Notes: generated from the letters alone by a model not told the origin. A stretch of DNA of 64,000 nucleotides from Armigeres subalbatus (GCF_024139115.2 NC_085140.1:419752283-419816282), one strand, 5' to 3'; counted from the first letter of the stretch, positions 22,191-32,922 are shown. Made by a program: numbers and translations.

Positions 22191-24134
22191 ATGCAATCAA
22201 TTAATACCAGTAATCGAACCTGTCCGGAAATACCCCGCAATTACACTGAGGACAACTTTGACGAAGATAGTGAGTATGTTCATAATATAATAAAAAGTGA
22301 TTGCCATTCAAATTCAAAACATATCCCGCCAGTAATGACCTCGAGCGAACCCGTCTACCCGGCATCGGCACTCGCCTCACGCAATCGTTTTTGCCGACTG
22401 TGCCTAAAGAAGTCTTCCAGTTTCCTTCTCCCGTTGGTGGCCAAAATAGAAACTGTGACGGTCATGGAAATGCTGCTAATGGTGACCGGGGTCGAACTCG
22501 AGGCTAACCCTCTGTTTCCAACCAAGATCTGCTCCAACTGTATGACCAAGCTGGATTTTGCCTACAACGTGCGACAGGAGTTTCTCAATGGCACTGAACT
22601 GCTGCTCAAAATGGCCGTGGAGAATCGATTGGCCGGATATTATGCCCAGTTTGAGCCGGTCGTTGGCAGCTATACTGATGAGGTGTTGAAGGAGAGTAGG
22701 AATGTCCTGGAGACGACCAAAGCCGAGATTGAGGAAATAAATTGTAATGTTTCTCGGGAAGGAGAAGGAGTTTTACCTGAGGAAACCGTTGATGAAGAAA
22801 CGGACAATCAAAAGGTGGAGATTATAGAGTTTGAACAGTACGAATGTCTTGAAGATGAACTGGGGGATTCGTCAATACCGGATGAGCCAGTTGAAGGATT
22901 GACCGATTCGGTTAAGATAAAAAACGAGGATTTAGAAAATGAGTTGATGAAAGTAGCAATTCTCGAAACTGATGGACCAAGTATGCAGAACACGGATACT
23001 ACGCCAGTTAAAAGCGAGAAATTCGTCTATTCATGGAAAGATTTAGTGAAGCCCAAGAGTAGGAAAAAGGAGCGCCCTAAAAATGATCTGAGTGGAATCA
23101 ATAGAAATGCAAAGGCTGATGCAAATTTGCTCGCACAATTCCCTCAGACAACCTGTTATATCTGTGATACAGCGCACGACAGCTTGGAGCAGCGAGACGA
23201 GCACTTTAATGTGCACATTGAAATGGTTCCTCATCGTTGCGAAACATGCAGCACCAACGATGAACCGGTCATCTCTAAGAGTGTCATAACATTGAATCGA
23301 CACCGTTTGATGCATCGTTTGCCATATAAGTGCACAAAATGCTATCGTCGATTTATATCCAGCGGAAGTCAATACACTCACATTTGGAGTACTCACATGT
23401 CTGGCACGGAAGGACTGACTTGCGATTACTGTGGCAAGACATTCAACCAGAAGCGTTCGTTCCAGGCACACGTGCGGCGTCACCGTTACAAAGCCAATGG
23501 CAAGTATCGGTGTGATGTCTGCGGCGAAACATGCGGTTCCAGTATTCTGCTGACGAGACACAAACGGAAGCACACGGGTGAAAAGAATTTTGCTTGTCCG
23601 TACTGCCCGAAACGGTTTAGCAGAGCATGCAATTTGTTGACACACAAACGGATCCACACAAACGAACGGTGCCATCGGTGTGAGGATTGTGGTCGCAGCT
23701 TCAGAGATAGCGTGACACTCAGAAAGCATCAGGAGCGTTTCCATATGGGCAGAACTCCGGCACTCAGGGCGGATAGAAATCCTTTCGTCATAGCACCGGA
23801 CGGACGCAAGTTGTTTCAGTGTGTGAAGGAAGGATGTCGATATGAAACGTACAGCGGTACCGCCATATCGCGCCACAAAGCTCGCCATTCGAAACGATAT
23901 GCGTGCGGGGATTGTGGAAAACGATTCGCAGAGCCGAATTTAGTGCGAAGACATCAGACAGCGATGCATTTGGGAGATAAGAAGGATCAGGCTCAAACAG
24001 AGCAGCATCACGGTGCCCAGCAAGGGCAGGGCGATAATGCAGAATTTGGCTTACAGTTGAGTCAGTCTGGACAAGAATGTAAAATTGAAGAAGCAGATGA
24101 TGTTACATTTTCGATTACATTATCTGACAAATAA
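22191..24134 (+). CDS. ZAD-domain C2H2 zinc finger protein (complete; likely 63-nt intron)
   Basis: Probable nuclear DNA-binding regulator. As one open frame it encodes 647 residues. I think the real transcript removes 22270-22332: donor GTGAGTATG, acceptor CCCGCCAG, 63 nt with no stop in frame, giving 626 residues. This intron matches intron 1 of the paralogue at 1087-2645 in phase (1) and place. The ZAD is FCRLC...CSNC, then an acidic linker (EEINCN to KSRKKERP). Nine C2H2-type fingers start TCYIC, HRCETC (long loop, as in the paralogue), YKCTKC, LTCDYC, YRCDVC, FACPYC, HRCEDC, FQCVKEGC and YACGDC. The tail is Q/H-rich. An aataaa overlaps the stop codon. Intact and without frameshifts, unlike nearly all else in the window. 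Confidence 0.92.
   Translation: MQSINTSNRTCPEIPRNYTEDNFDEDSEYVHNIIKSDCHSNSKHIPPVMTSSEPVYPASALASRNRFCRLCLKKSSSFLLPLVAKIETVTVMEMLLMVTGVELEANPLFPTKICSNCMTKLDFAYNVRQEFLNGTELLLKMAVENRLAGYYAQFEPVVGSYTDEVLKESRNVLETTKAEIEEINCNVSREGEGVLPEETVDEETDNQKVEIIEFEQYECLEDELGDSSIPDEPVEGLTDSVKIKNEDLENELMKVAILETDGPSMQNTDTTPVKSEKFVYSWKDLVKPKSRKKERPKNDLSGINRNAKADANLLAQFPQTTCYICDTAHDSLEQRDEHFNVHIEMVPHRCETCSTNDEPVISKSVITLNRHRLMHRLPYKCTKCYRRFISSGSQYTHIWSTHMSGTEGLTCDYCGKTFNQKRSFQAHVRRHRYKANGKYRCDVCGETCGSSILLTRHKRKHTGEKNFACPYCPKRFSRACNLLTHKRIHTNERCHRCEDCGRSFRDSVTLRKHQERFHMGRTPALRADRNPFVIAPDGRKLFQCVKEGCRYETYSGTAISRHKARHSKRYACGDCGKRFAEPNLVRRHQTAMHLGDKKDQAQTEQHHGAQQGQGDNAEFGLQLSQSGQECKIEEADDVTFSITLSDK
22270..22332 (+). other. 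Probable in-frame 63-nt intron
   Basis: GT-AG boundaries (A|GTGAGT and GCCAG|TAATG). The length is typical of the short introns of flies and mosquitoes. A multiple of three without a stop, so retention would add 21 residues between the N-terminus and the ZAD. Confidence 0.65.
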
Positions 24135-24218
24135 AAAATGTGTGATTTGTTTTAATTGCAATACAGGTAATGGATTAGCCATTAGAACAGTTATGGACGC
24201 AATGATAAAAATAAAAAA

Positions 24219-24446
24219 ATGATCAGAAAAATAACAGCTTTAGTCGCGTTAACGTTAATATATAGTCTAAAAGATGCCGAAACACAGAAGGTATGTAGCT
24301 GGAAGGTCTACAAAAAATGTTATTACGTTTCGAAAATTGATAGAAACCAAATGCAAGAAATAAATGTTTCTGTCAGCACTACCGGACAACCTAGGGGCCG
24401 TCTAGAAACCACGAGGTCATATATGGGGAGGGGGTTTGCAAAATGA
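24219..24446 (+). CDS. Short secreted-peptide-like frame with a MITE-derived tail
   Basis: 75 codons. The first ~22 residues (MIRKITALVALTLIYSLKDA) look like a signal peptide; KVCSWKVYKKCYYVSKIDRN follows, faintly like the start of a small C-type lectin-type domain. From 24393 the frame runs into a MITE, so the last ~18 residues are transposon sequence and the original 3' part is lost or beyond an unseen splice. Could equally be chance. Family not assigned. Confidence 0.25.
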   Translation: MIRKITALVALTLIYSLKDAETQKVCSWKVYKKCYYVSKIDRNQMQEINVSVSTTGQPRGRLETTRSYMGRGFAK

Positions 24447-24500
24447 CCACGATAAGCCACTTGGGGGAGGGGTGTTGCTCTCGAACCACGTGGTCTTTTT
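24393..24500. mobile_element. MITE with ggggccgtctagaaaccac end, copy 1
   Basis: Shares atgaccacgataagccac followed by a G-rich stretch with the copy at 38950-39095. The far end of that copy (gtttctggatggcccc) is the complement of this start. Confidence 0.55.
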
Positions 24501-24900
24501 CATACGAAAAGTTTTTGGTGAATAACAATAGCGGTGTAAAAAATACAAATCATCAAACGCAAAGCGCATCTTAGAACCGATGCCCACGTAGCGTCTTTTC
24601 AACTCAGCGTTGAAAAGACGTACCTAGGTGTGCATCGAAAATAACCGGTAACGCAGCGTCGCACACTGGGGATTTTCAAAAGAAAAAGGCTCGAAATTCA
24701 TTTACTCCAGCTGACGCTGCAAAATTTCCAGAAAACATATGTTTCCTGAAGGGAAAAAGTGCGTTGAATCGATTGAGCTCGGTTTCGTGTTGGTCAGACC
24801 ACTTGAAAGGGCCCATTTTGCCCCGATTCCACTGAAAATCATAATATTTCTGCTATGCCTCTAACTGACGCTGATATTTCTTCAAAAAATATATGTTTCC

Positions 24901-25009
24901 TGTGAGTGTTATGTTGAGACTGACTTTACTTTATTCAAGATCATATTACATAAGGTATCAGGTAATGGAGTACACATTAAATGAATACTAGGCATTCTAT
25001 TACATTACA
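24901..25009 (-). repeat. 3' LTR of the gypsy element
   Basis: 109 bp. On the minus strand it starts TGTAATGTAATAG and ends CACTCACA, with AATAAA inside. Confidence 0.88.
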
Positions 25010-25027
25010 TCTCCCCTTTTGTGGTTG

Positions 25028-28000
25028 TTAATAATATTCATAATCATCGAGCTTATGTTGTTTAACAAGTCGACCGCTGCGGGTTGTTTGCTGCTGATTG
25101 TCATCATCGTCGTTGTTGAACATCTGAGTTTCCTCTAGCTGTTGAGATGAAAACCTGGAGCCGGCAAAAGTGTCGCTTGTTTCAGTTTCAGACGTATTTG
25201 AGTGATCTTCCTCAAATATCGGGTATTGATGTTGAACTGCTGCCTGTAGATTTTCCGCTGGCTTTTCGTTTTCAACTATTTTCGCAGGGCGCAGGTGATG
25301 TGAATTTCTGCGAAGCGTTCTTTCTTCGTCCCTCACGACATACGATCTTCTCCCATCCGTACAATTTACCACTGTTGCAGGTTTCCATGTTTTGGTGTTA
25401 CAGTTCTGTAGAAGCACAGCGTCACCTGGCTGGAATACTGCGCCCTTTACTGCTCCTCTGTCCGCATACTGCTTCTGTTGTTTGCGTGCTTCTGCTAGCG
25501 CTCCCGAAATGCCCGTAACTAGTCTCGGCTGCAGATGTACATCGGTTGCCGGTAAATTTGTTCGTGTTAATCGTCCCATTAGCCTTTCACTTGGTGCTGG
25601 TAGCTCGGTGGATCTAGGGGTATTCCGAGCATGTAATAACGCTAGTTGCACATCTGATTCATCTTCTGCACATTTTTTGAGTATGTGTTTTGCTGTTTGA
25701 ACATATCTCTCAGCTAGACCATTGGCACGAGGAAAGTGCGGGCTAGATGTTTCGTGGTCAAAATTCCACTTCACTGCAAACGCTTTGAACTCTTCTGATG
25801 AGTACTGGGGTCCGTTATCTGATTCCAATATTGCAGGCACTCCATGTACAGCAAACCATTCCTTTAGTGTTGTAATCACGGTGCGAGAAGACATGTCTGG
25901 TAGTTCCTTGAAGTCAAAGAAGCTAGAATAGCTGTCCACTAGAAGAATATACTCCTTTCCTTTGAAATGGAATAGATCCGTAGCGACTCTCTCAAAGGGT
26001 AGACTTGGAATCTCTTTCGATATGATGGTTTGCTTGGTATTGTTTGGTTGATGCATCTGGCAAACTTGACACTCGTCAACCATTTGCTGAATGTCCGAAG
26101 TCATGTTGATCCAGAACAGGATCTGCTTAGCTCGTTTCACGCAACTTTGTAATCCGGGATGTCCATTGTGTATTTCAGTCAGCATTTTCTTCCGTAGCGT
26201 TTTTGGAATCATAACCTGGTTTGCTTTAAAAACGATTCCTTCATATACAGAAAGTTCATCTCGGAAGCACCAAAATTTACGCACAATAGGTTCCACATCA
26301 TCTCGGCGGTCGGGCCATCCTGCCATTATCACTTGTTTCAGCAGTTGTATTTCGCTATCCTTGGCAGCGTGGTCCCGTAGTTCACTCGCAGCTCTCTTTG
26401 ACATTTGCAGAACAATGTGCACCTCTAGTTCCTCATCAACGTCCTCGTTCTCTGAATTTGCAACGTCTCTGCTCAGTATGTCTGGAATCGGTATATCTCT
26501 TCCTCTTACGTAGACAACCTTAGGACTGTATTGCTCTACATCCAACCGGATTCTCTTCAGTCTGGGCGGTGCACGGTCCAACGGTTTCCGGAATATTGAT
26601 TCCAGTGGCTTGTGGTCGCTTTCGATTGTTAAATCTTTTCCGTAGATATATTGGTGGAATTTCTGACACGCAAAACGGATTGCCGCCGCTTCCTTTTCGA
26701 TTTGCGGGTAGTTGCGCTCCGCAGGACTCAATGATTTCGAAGCATACGCTACTGGTTTTCCACGCTGTAGCAGTACCGCTCCCATCGCCTTGGAGCTAGC
26801 GTCAACCGACAACGTGACAGGTGCATTAACATCATAAAACGCTAGTATGGGTGGAGAAATCATCATGTTTTTGATTTGTTCAAACGCTTCATTTTGTTCT
26901 ACACCCCATACCCAAGCAACATCTTTCACCAACAGTGCTCGCAGTGGTGCTGTTATATCGGACAAATTCTTGATGAACTTACCTAGGTACGTAATCATTC
27001 CTAGCGCCCGCTGTAGTTGTTGCTTGTTTACCGGAATCGAAAGCTTACGAATCGCTTCTAGTTTTTCGTCGTCCGCCTGTAATCCGTTCGCAGATATAAT
27101 GTGTCCAAGGAATTTAGCCGATGCTTGATCGTAGATGCACTTTTCACGGTTCAGTTTTAAACCTGCCTTATTGATCCTGCTGATTACCGCATCAGTAATC
27201 TTCATTAATTCGGTTGAGTTCCTGGCGTGGATCAGTATATCATCCATTGAGCACTCTACGCCGTCGATATCTCCAACTAAACCTTGCATAACGTTTTGAA
27301 AAATTTCGGGAGCAGAGGCCAGACCAAATGGCAGTCGCTTGCAACAATACCGTCCCCATGGAGTTCCAAAAGTGAGGTATTTAGATGTGCGTTCCGTAAC
27401 CTGTATCTGCCAAAATCCTCTTTTGCAATCCAAAATCGTGAACCTCTTAGAGCCCTTGAGGCGTGCCACTATTTCTTCTATAGTTGTAAGCGGATGATGT
27501 CTCCTCAGTATGTTTTGATTAACTTGTGACGGGTCGATACAGATTCTTAATTTCCCCTTTTTCCGAACCAACACCATGGCATTAACAACAGGAGTCGGCT
27601 CATGTATCTTAGCTATCACGCCGAGTGCTTCCATGCAGGACAGTTCCTTTCTTACTTCATCTCGAATGCTATGGGGAACATTCCTCGAAGGTCGAATTTC
27701 CCAAGATGGAGCATCTACCAGATCAATATCATAAACGAAGTCACGTAAACAACCTAGGCCGTCATAAATATCGCTATCTGTTACTCCGACCGTATTAACT
27801 CTGGCGATCAAGTCGAAAGCTAGGCATGTTTTTCGACCTAACACTGGCGTGACATTTTCTTTCACGATTTTAAAGGTAATTGGTTGAGACCTACCTTTGA
27901 CGAGGCAAATGGAGGAGATTTCGCCGATCACGGGAATTCGCTGACCGTTGTACGTCACCAGGTTCTTTGTTGCCGAAGACTCAATGGCTACTGGAAGTTT

Positions 28001-28933
28001 TTCGACAATACTTGCGGGTAGCACATTACACTGGGCGCCAGTATCCAATTTGACCGATAATTTTCTTCCTTTCATGTATATGGTTTCAAACCAGTCATCC
28101 TCATGCTGATCTCCCAGTGCATGAATGTAGAACTCTTCAGCGTCTGTTTCTTCACGTTGGCTCACTTGTTCCGTCACTTCACTAACATTTTTATGCAACC
28201 TCTTCTTTGCTTTGCACATAACCGCAAAGTGTCCTCTCCACCCACAAGCGTTGCAGGTTTTGTCATACGCTGGACAAGCACCCCTTTTATGCTTCCGTCC
28301 ACAACGATTACACTCGTAAGCCTCTTCCCGACGATGTTTCGGCTCGTCTTGTCGTTTCACTGATTTTAGCACTTCCACTTTATCTTCTTTATTCAATTCC
28401 TTTGTTTGAATCGAGGTGAGTTCAAAGTTTCTGCACAGTTCGATTGTTTTTTGAAGCGTAAGATCGTCGTTGAGTAACTGGGGTACGATTTTAGTGAATC
28501 GCGTTCCAACTATTAACTTATCTTTGACAAGCGAATCGTGCAATACACTGAACGCGCATTTTTTTGCCTGTTCACGAACACGGGTGACGAACACGTCAAA
28601 AGCTTCTTCTTCTTTCTGCATAATTTTGTTGAAGTGATATCGCTCATACGTTGTACATGATTTTGGGGTGAAATATTCGTTGAATTTTTGCACTATCACA
28701 TCTATGTCATCTTCTTGATCGGGCCTCAGTCCGAAGGTGTCAAAAATTCTAACACAATCGACGCCGATCGCACTTAGTAGCGTTGCTGCTTGAACTGCAC
28801 TTGGTTTTGCATCCAACTGTGTTGCAACTGAAAACCACTTGAACTGACGGTACCAGGTTCTCCACTGGTCCGCCATATTGTCACCCAACACTAACGGCTT
28901 CGGCGGTTTCAGGCCGGCAGCACTGTCCGCCAT
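25028..28933 (-). CDS. Gag-Pol polyprotein of the gypsy element
   Basis: A single 1301-residue frame without internal stops. In order: Gag-like region (1-200); two CCHC-type knuckles (CNRCGRKHKRGAC and CNACGWRGHFAVMC, about 207-245); aspartic protease (LDTGAQ, about 298); reverse transcriptase from about 430, catalytic stretch SMDDILI near 564 where most gypsy elements have an aromatic residue two before DD; RNase H (SVDASSKAMGAVL, about 710); integrase with the H-H-C-C finger (near 925) and DNGPQYSS (about 1040). No envelope gene. The Gag/Pol fusion without a frameshift is a lineage feature in some gypsy clades. Exact clade not determined. Confidence 0.92.
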   Translation of the reverse strand: MADSAAGLKPPKPLVLGDNMADQWRTWYRQFKWFSVATQLDAKPSAVQAATLLSAIGVDCVRIFDTFGLRPDQEDDIDVIVQKFNEYFTPKSCTTYERYHFNKIMQKEEEAFDVFVTRVREQAKKCAFSVLHDSLVKDKLIVGTRFTKIVPQLLNDDLTLQKTIELCRNFELTSIQTKELNKEDKVEVLKSVKRQDEPKHRREEAYECNRCGRKHKRGACPAYDKTCNACGWRGHFAVMCKAKKRLHKNVSEVTEQVSQREETDAEEFYIHALGDQHEDDWFETIYMKGRKLSVKLDTGAQCNVLPASIVEKLPVAIESSATKNLVTYNGQRIPVIGEISSICLVKGRSQPITFKIVKENVTPVLGRKTCLAFDLIARVNTVGVTDSDIYDGLGCLRDFVYDIDLVDAPSWEIRPSRNVPHSIRDEVRKELSCMEALGVIAKIHEPTPVVNAMVLVRKKGKLRICIDPSQVNQNILRRHHPLTTIEEIVARLKGSKRFTILDCKRGFWQIQVTERTSKYLTFGTPWGRYCCKRLPFGLASAPEIFQNVMQGLVGDIDGVECSMDDILIHARNSTELMKITDAVISRINKAGLKLNREKCIYDQASAKFLGHIISANGLQADDEKLEAIRKLSIPVNKQQLQRALGMITYLGKFIKNLSDITAPLRALLVKDVAWVWGVEQNEAFEQIKNMMISPPILAFYDVNAPVTLSVDASSKAMGAVLLQRGKPVAYASKSLSPAERNYPQIEKEAAAIRFACQKFHQYIYGKDLTIESDHKPLESIFRKPLDRAPPRLKRIRLDVEQYSPKVVYVRGRDIPIPDILSRDVANSENEDVDEELEVHIVLQMSKRAASELRDHAAKDSEIQLLKQVIMAGWPDRRDDVEPIVRKFWCFRDELSVYEGIVFKANQVMIPKTLRKKMLTEIHNGHPGLQSCVKRAKQILFWINMTSDIQQMVDECQVCQMHQPNNTKQTIISKEIPSLPFERVATDLFHFKGKEYILLVDSYSSFFDFKELPDMSSRTVITTLKEWFAVHGVPAILESDNGPQYSSEEFKAFAVKWNFDHETSSPHFPRANGLAERYVQTAKHILKKCAEDESDVQLALLHARNTPRSTELPAPSERLMGRLTRTNLPATDVHLQPRLVTGISGALAEARKQQKQYADRGAVKGAVFQPGDAVLLQNCNTKTWKPATVVNCTDGRRSYVVRDEERTLRRNSHHLRPAKIVENEKPAENLQAAVQHQYPIFEEDHSNTSETETSDTFAGSRFSSQQLEETQMFNNDDDDNQQQTTRSGRLVKQHKLDDYEYY

Positions 28934-29125
28934 CTTGAGAATTTCTCCGATTTTTTTTTCACGCCTATTTCAGGATATTTCCGCCGTTCTCTTCAGCTTT
29001 TCCTTCCGGAAGGACATCCGGCACTCATCGGACTCTCGTATTGGTAATTTCGTCGCGATTATGAACACAAATTTTAATGAATTCGACCAAACTTTCGCGC
29101 CGCTTGAAATTTGCTTCTGACACCA

Positions 29126-29234
29126 TGTGAGTGTTTTGTTGAGACTGACTTTACTTTATTCAAGATCATATTACATAAGGTATCAGGTAATGGAGTACAC
29201 ATTAAATGAATACTAGGCATTCTATTACATTACA
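29126..29234 (-). repeat. 5' LTR of the gypsy element
   Basis: 109 bp, one base different from 24901-25009. Followed on the minus strand by the primer binding site at 29125-29113. Confidence 0.88.
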
Positions 29235-32200
29235 CTTCCTGAAGGGAAAAAGTGCGATGAATCGATTGTGTGGGGTTTCGTACTGGTCAGACCCCTTTAA
29301 AGTGCCAATTTTGCCCCAATTCCCCTGAAATCACAATAATTCCGCTATGCCCCGAACTGACGCTGCTACTTTATCAATAAATATACATTTCCTGAAGGGA
29401 AAAAGTGCGTTAAATCGATTGCGCTGGGTTTCGTGCTGGTCAGACCACTTTAAAGGGCCCATTTTGCCCCGATTCCCCTGAAAATCATAATTTTTCTGCT
29501 ATGCCTCGAGCTGACGCTGATATTTCTTCAATAAATATGCGGTGAATCGATTGCGTGGGGTTTCGTGCTGGTCAGACCACTTTAAAGTGCCCATTTCACC
29601 CCAATTCTCCGTAAAAGCATAATATTTCTGCTATGCCTCGAGCTGACGCTGATACTTCTTCAATAAATATATGTTTCCTGAAGGGAAAAAGTGCGATGAA
29701 TCGATTGCGCTGGGTTTCGTGCTGGTCAGACCACTTTAAAGGGCCCATTTTGCCCCGATTCCCCTGAAAATCATAATTTTTCTGCTATGCCTCGAGCTGA
29801 CGCTGATACTTCTTCAATAAATATATGTTTCCTGAAGGGAAAAAGTGCGATGAATCGATTGCGTGGGGTTTCTGCTGGTCAGACCACTTTAAAGTGCCCA
29901 TTTCACCCCAATTCTCCGTAAAAGCACAATATTTCTGCTATGCCTCGAACTGACGCTGATACTTCTTTAATGAATATATGTTTCCTGAAGGGAAAAAATG
30001 CGATGAATCGATTTCGCGGGGTTTCATGCTGGTCAGACCACCATAAATTGCTAATTTTGCCTTAAGTTTCCCTATCTCAAATCGCAATACTTAAGCTTTG
30101 AACTTCTGCTGATATAGCTTAAACTATGTTATGCTTCCCAAAACAGGAAAAGTGCGATGTATCGATTGCATGTAGTTTCGTGCTAATTAAGCCACGTACC
30201 AAGTACCCATTTTGCCCCATTTCTCTCGAAAATCACAGTTTCCGACTACGAATTGCTTGATTGGAAAATAAAAGACAATATGTGGGCCTTTTCAGGCCAC
30301 CAAAAGAACTTCTTTAATTTGACATCTTCAAAACATGCTGTCACTATCGCTTCCGCTCTCCCTGCCACTTTCATCGCTATAATCCAAAGCGTCATCATCA
30401 CTAAAGCTGTCTACTGTCGTGTCTGTACAGTTTTGTGGCTCAATAAACACTTTTTCAAATTTTTTTGATGGGCCGCCCTCTTATTCGATTCTATTTGATG
30501 CCCTCATGCTCTGGACAAAATTTCAGCCGAATCGGTTAACGTTTGGGCGGTGCTAAACTCATTGGAAGTTTATATGGAAAAATGTATGCAGAAATATCTA
30601 AAAACAGTGATTTTCAGTTGGACGGCACAATTTACGATCAAGAACAATGATACTCATTCAGTTCTTGTAGAATTAAATACAGAATGTTATGCTGAAAACC
30701 GCGAGAAGATTAGAGTTTATTAGGCAAAGATATTAGCATTTTACTGGAGTGTTGTAGGGGTGAATTTATTTCTTTTCAAAGGTAAAAGAAACGAAATTTG
30801 CTCAAACCCCACTTCAGAGAAATGCTAATAACCTAGCAAGCTTCAATATTCTCTGTATTAAATTCTTCAAGATCTGAATAAGTATCATAGTTCTCCTTCG
30901 TAAGTTGTACCGTCCAACTGCAATTCACTGTTTTTGGATGTTTCTGGATACATTTTTCCATATAAACTTTCAACAAGTTTAGCACAGCCCAAACGTTGAC
31001 CGATTTGGCTAAAATTTTGTCCAGAGCATCAGGGCATCAAATAGAACCGAATAAGAGGGCGGCCCATCAAAAAAATTGAAAACAGTTTTTCCCATACTAA
31101 TTTGAGCCACTCTACTGTACAGTTAGATTCGATTGTATAAGCATCCATTTGTCTCTCGAAATCATCATCCTTTCGTCTTTTTCTTCTACTTGAGTTGTTG
31201 ACCACCATACAAGCTATCTTCGGATCTGATCTAGCCAATGCCGTTTTCATCAAATCGAACATGTTATCTTCCGGTGATGTCTGCCGAGCAATCGATTCAT
31301 TGCACTTTTTCCCTTCAGTAAATATATATTTATTGAAAAAATATCGGTGTCAGTTCGAGGCATAGCGGAAATATTGTGCTTTTACGGAGAATTGGGGTGA
31401 AATGGGCACTTTAAAGTGTTCTGACCAGCACGGAACCCCACGCAATCGATTCATCGCATTTTTTCCCTTCAGGAAACATATATTTATTGAAGAAATATCT
31501 ACGTCAGTTTGAGGCATAGCGGAAATGTTATGACTTTCAGAAAAATCGGGGCAAAATGGGCCCTTTAAAGTGGTCTGACCAGCACGAAACCCAGCGCAAT
31601 CGATTTAACGCACTTTTTTCCGTCAGGAAATGTATTTTTATTGATAAAGTACCAGCGTCAGTTCGAGGCATAGCGGAATTATTGTGATTTCAGGGGAATC
31701 GGGGCAAAACTGTTATTGTAAAGAGGTCTGACCAGTACGAAACCCCGAACAATCGGATAATCACACTTTTTCTTTTCAGAAAACATGTATTTATTGAAGA
31801 TGCATCAGCGTCAGTTCGAGGAATAGCAGAATTATTCTGAATCTCAAGGAACTGGGGCAAAATGGGCACTTTAAAGTGGTCTGACCAGCACGAAACCCCA
31901 AGCAATCAATTCATCGCACTTTTTCCCTTCAGGAAACATATATTTATTGAAGAAGTATCAGCGTCAGTTTGAGGCATTTCAGAAATATTGTGCTTTTACG
32001 GAGAATTGGGGTGAAATGGGCACTTTAAAGTGTTCTGACCAGCAGAAACCCCACGCAATCGATTCATCGCATTTTTTCCCTTCAGGAAACATATATTTTT
32101 TGAAGAAATATCAGCGTCAGTTTAAAGCATAGCAGAAATATTATGACTTTCAGGGGAATCGGGGCAAAATGGGCCCTTTAAAGTGGTCTGACCAGCACGA

Positions 32201-32632
32201 AACCCAGCGCAATCGATTTAACGCACTTTTTCCCTTCAGGAAATGTATATTTATTGATAAAGTAGCAGCGTCAGTTCGGGGCATAGCGGAATTATTGTGA
32301 TTTCAGGGGAATTGGGGCAAAATTGGCACTTTAAAGTGGTCTGACCAGTACGAAACCCCACACAATCGATTCATCGCACTTTTTCCCTTCAGGAAACATA
32401 TATTTTTTGAAGAAATATCAGCGTCAGTTCGAGGCATAGCAGAAATATTATGATTTTCAGGGGAATCGGGGCAAAATGGGCCCTTTCAAGTGGTCTGACC
32501 AACACGAAACCCAGCTCAATCGATTCAACGCACTTTTTCCCTTCAGGAAACATATGTTTTCTGGAAATTTTGCAGCGTCAGCTGGAGTAAATGAATTTCG
32601 AGCCTTTTTCTTTTGAAAATCCCCAGTGTGCG

Positions 32633-32922
32633 TCGGTTGCAACGTCGATGCGTATCTGCGTTATTTGACCATCTTAGCCTTAGCCCATTTCCTTAAAAAA
32701 ATAAACGAAAAACAGGTTGCGATTCAGTCTCAATTTCCATAAAAAATTGGAAAGGAAAAATGGGAAAATTTAAAGAAAAAATCCGCCGCGCCACCCCCAC
32801 AGATGGTTTTTGGCATCACGCCGCTGACACTTTTGCATTAGCGGACTGCAGCTACAATTTTGTGAATAGTTTATGTTTTTACAATAATCCAGGAAAAAAA
32901 TTCAAAAGAATTTCTTGTGGAT
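32633..32922. other. No gene seen
   Basis: Flank of the foldback up to the target duplication of the next retroelement. Confidence 0.4.

Larger units (their letters stand above)
24901..29234 (-). mobile_element. Intact Ty3/gypsy LTR retrotransposon
   Basis: Two 109-bp LTRs differing at one visible position, a 1301-codon open polyprotein, a primer site (TGGTGTCAGAAGC just inside the right LTR) and a purine tract (AAAAGGGGAGA before the left LTR). Flanks tttcc and cttcc give a 5-bp target duplication with one mismatch. It sits inside the first ~150-bp unit of the foldback's left arm. LTR identity and intact coding suggest a recent insertion. Confidence 0.9.
24660..32632. mobile_element. Giant foldback-like inverted repeat with tandem units in both arms
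   Basis: The outermost sequence cgcacactggggattttcaa at 24660 is matched in complement at 32632. Each arm holds about eight copies of a ~150-bp unit (marker ggtcagaccactttaaag: left near 24796, 29285, 29450, 29571, 29726, 29877, 30033 and a weak one at 30187; right near 31418, 31571, 31723, 31878, 32031, 32187, 32337, 32490). The outer units mirror each other in order. A second palindrome forms the core (about 30460-31075, centre near 30770, marker gatgggccgccctcttattc). Without the gypsy insertion each arm is about 1.8 kb. Drosophila FB elements have this architecture. No protein gene is evident in the loop. Confidence 0.75.

Noticed and set aside
23043..23888. 281-codon minus-strand frame opposite the zinc finger region
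   Set aside because: Antisense shadow of the C2H2 coding sequence.
25028..28933. Endogenous retrovirus or integrated RNA virus
   Set aside because: No envelope gene; the domain order and LTRs are those of a gypsy retrotransposon.
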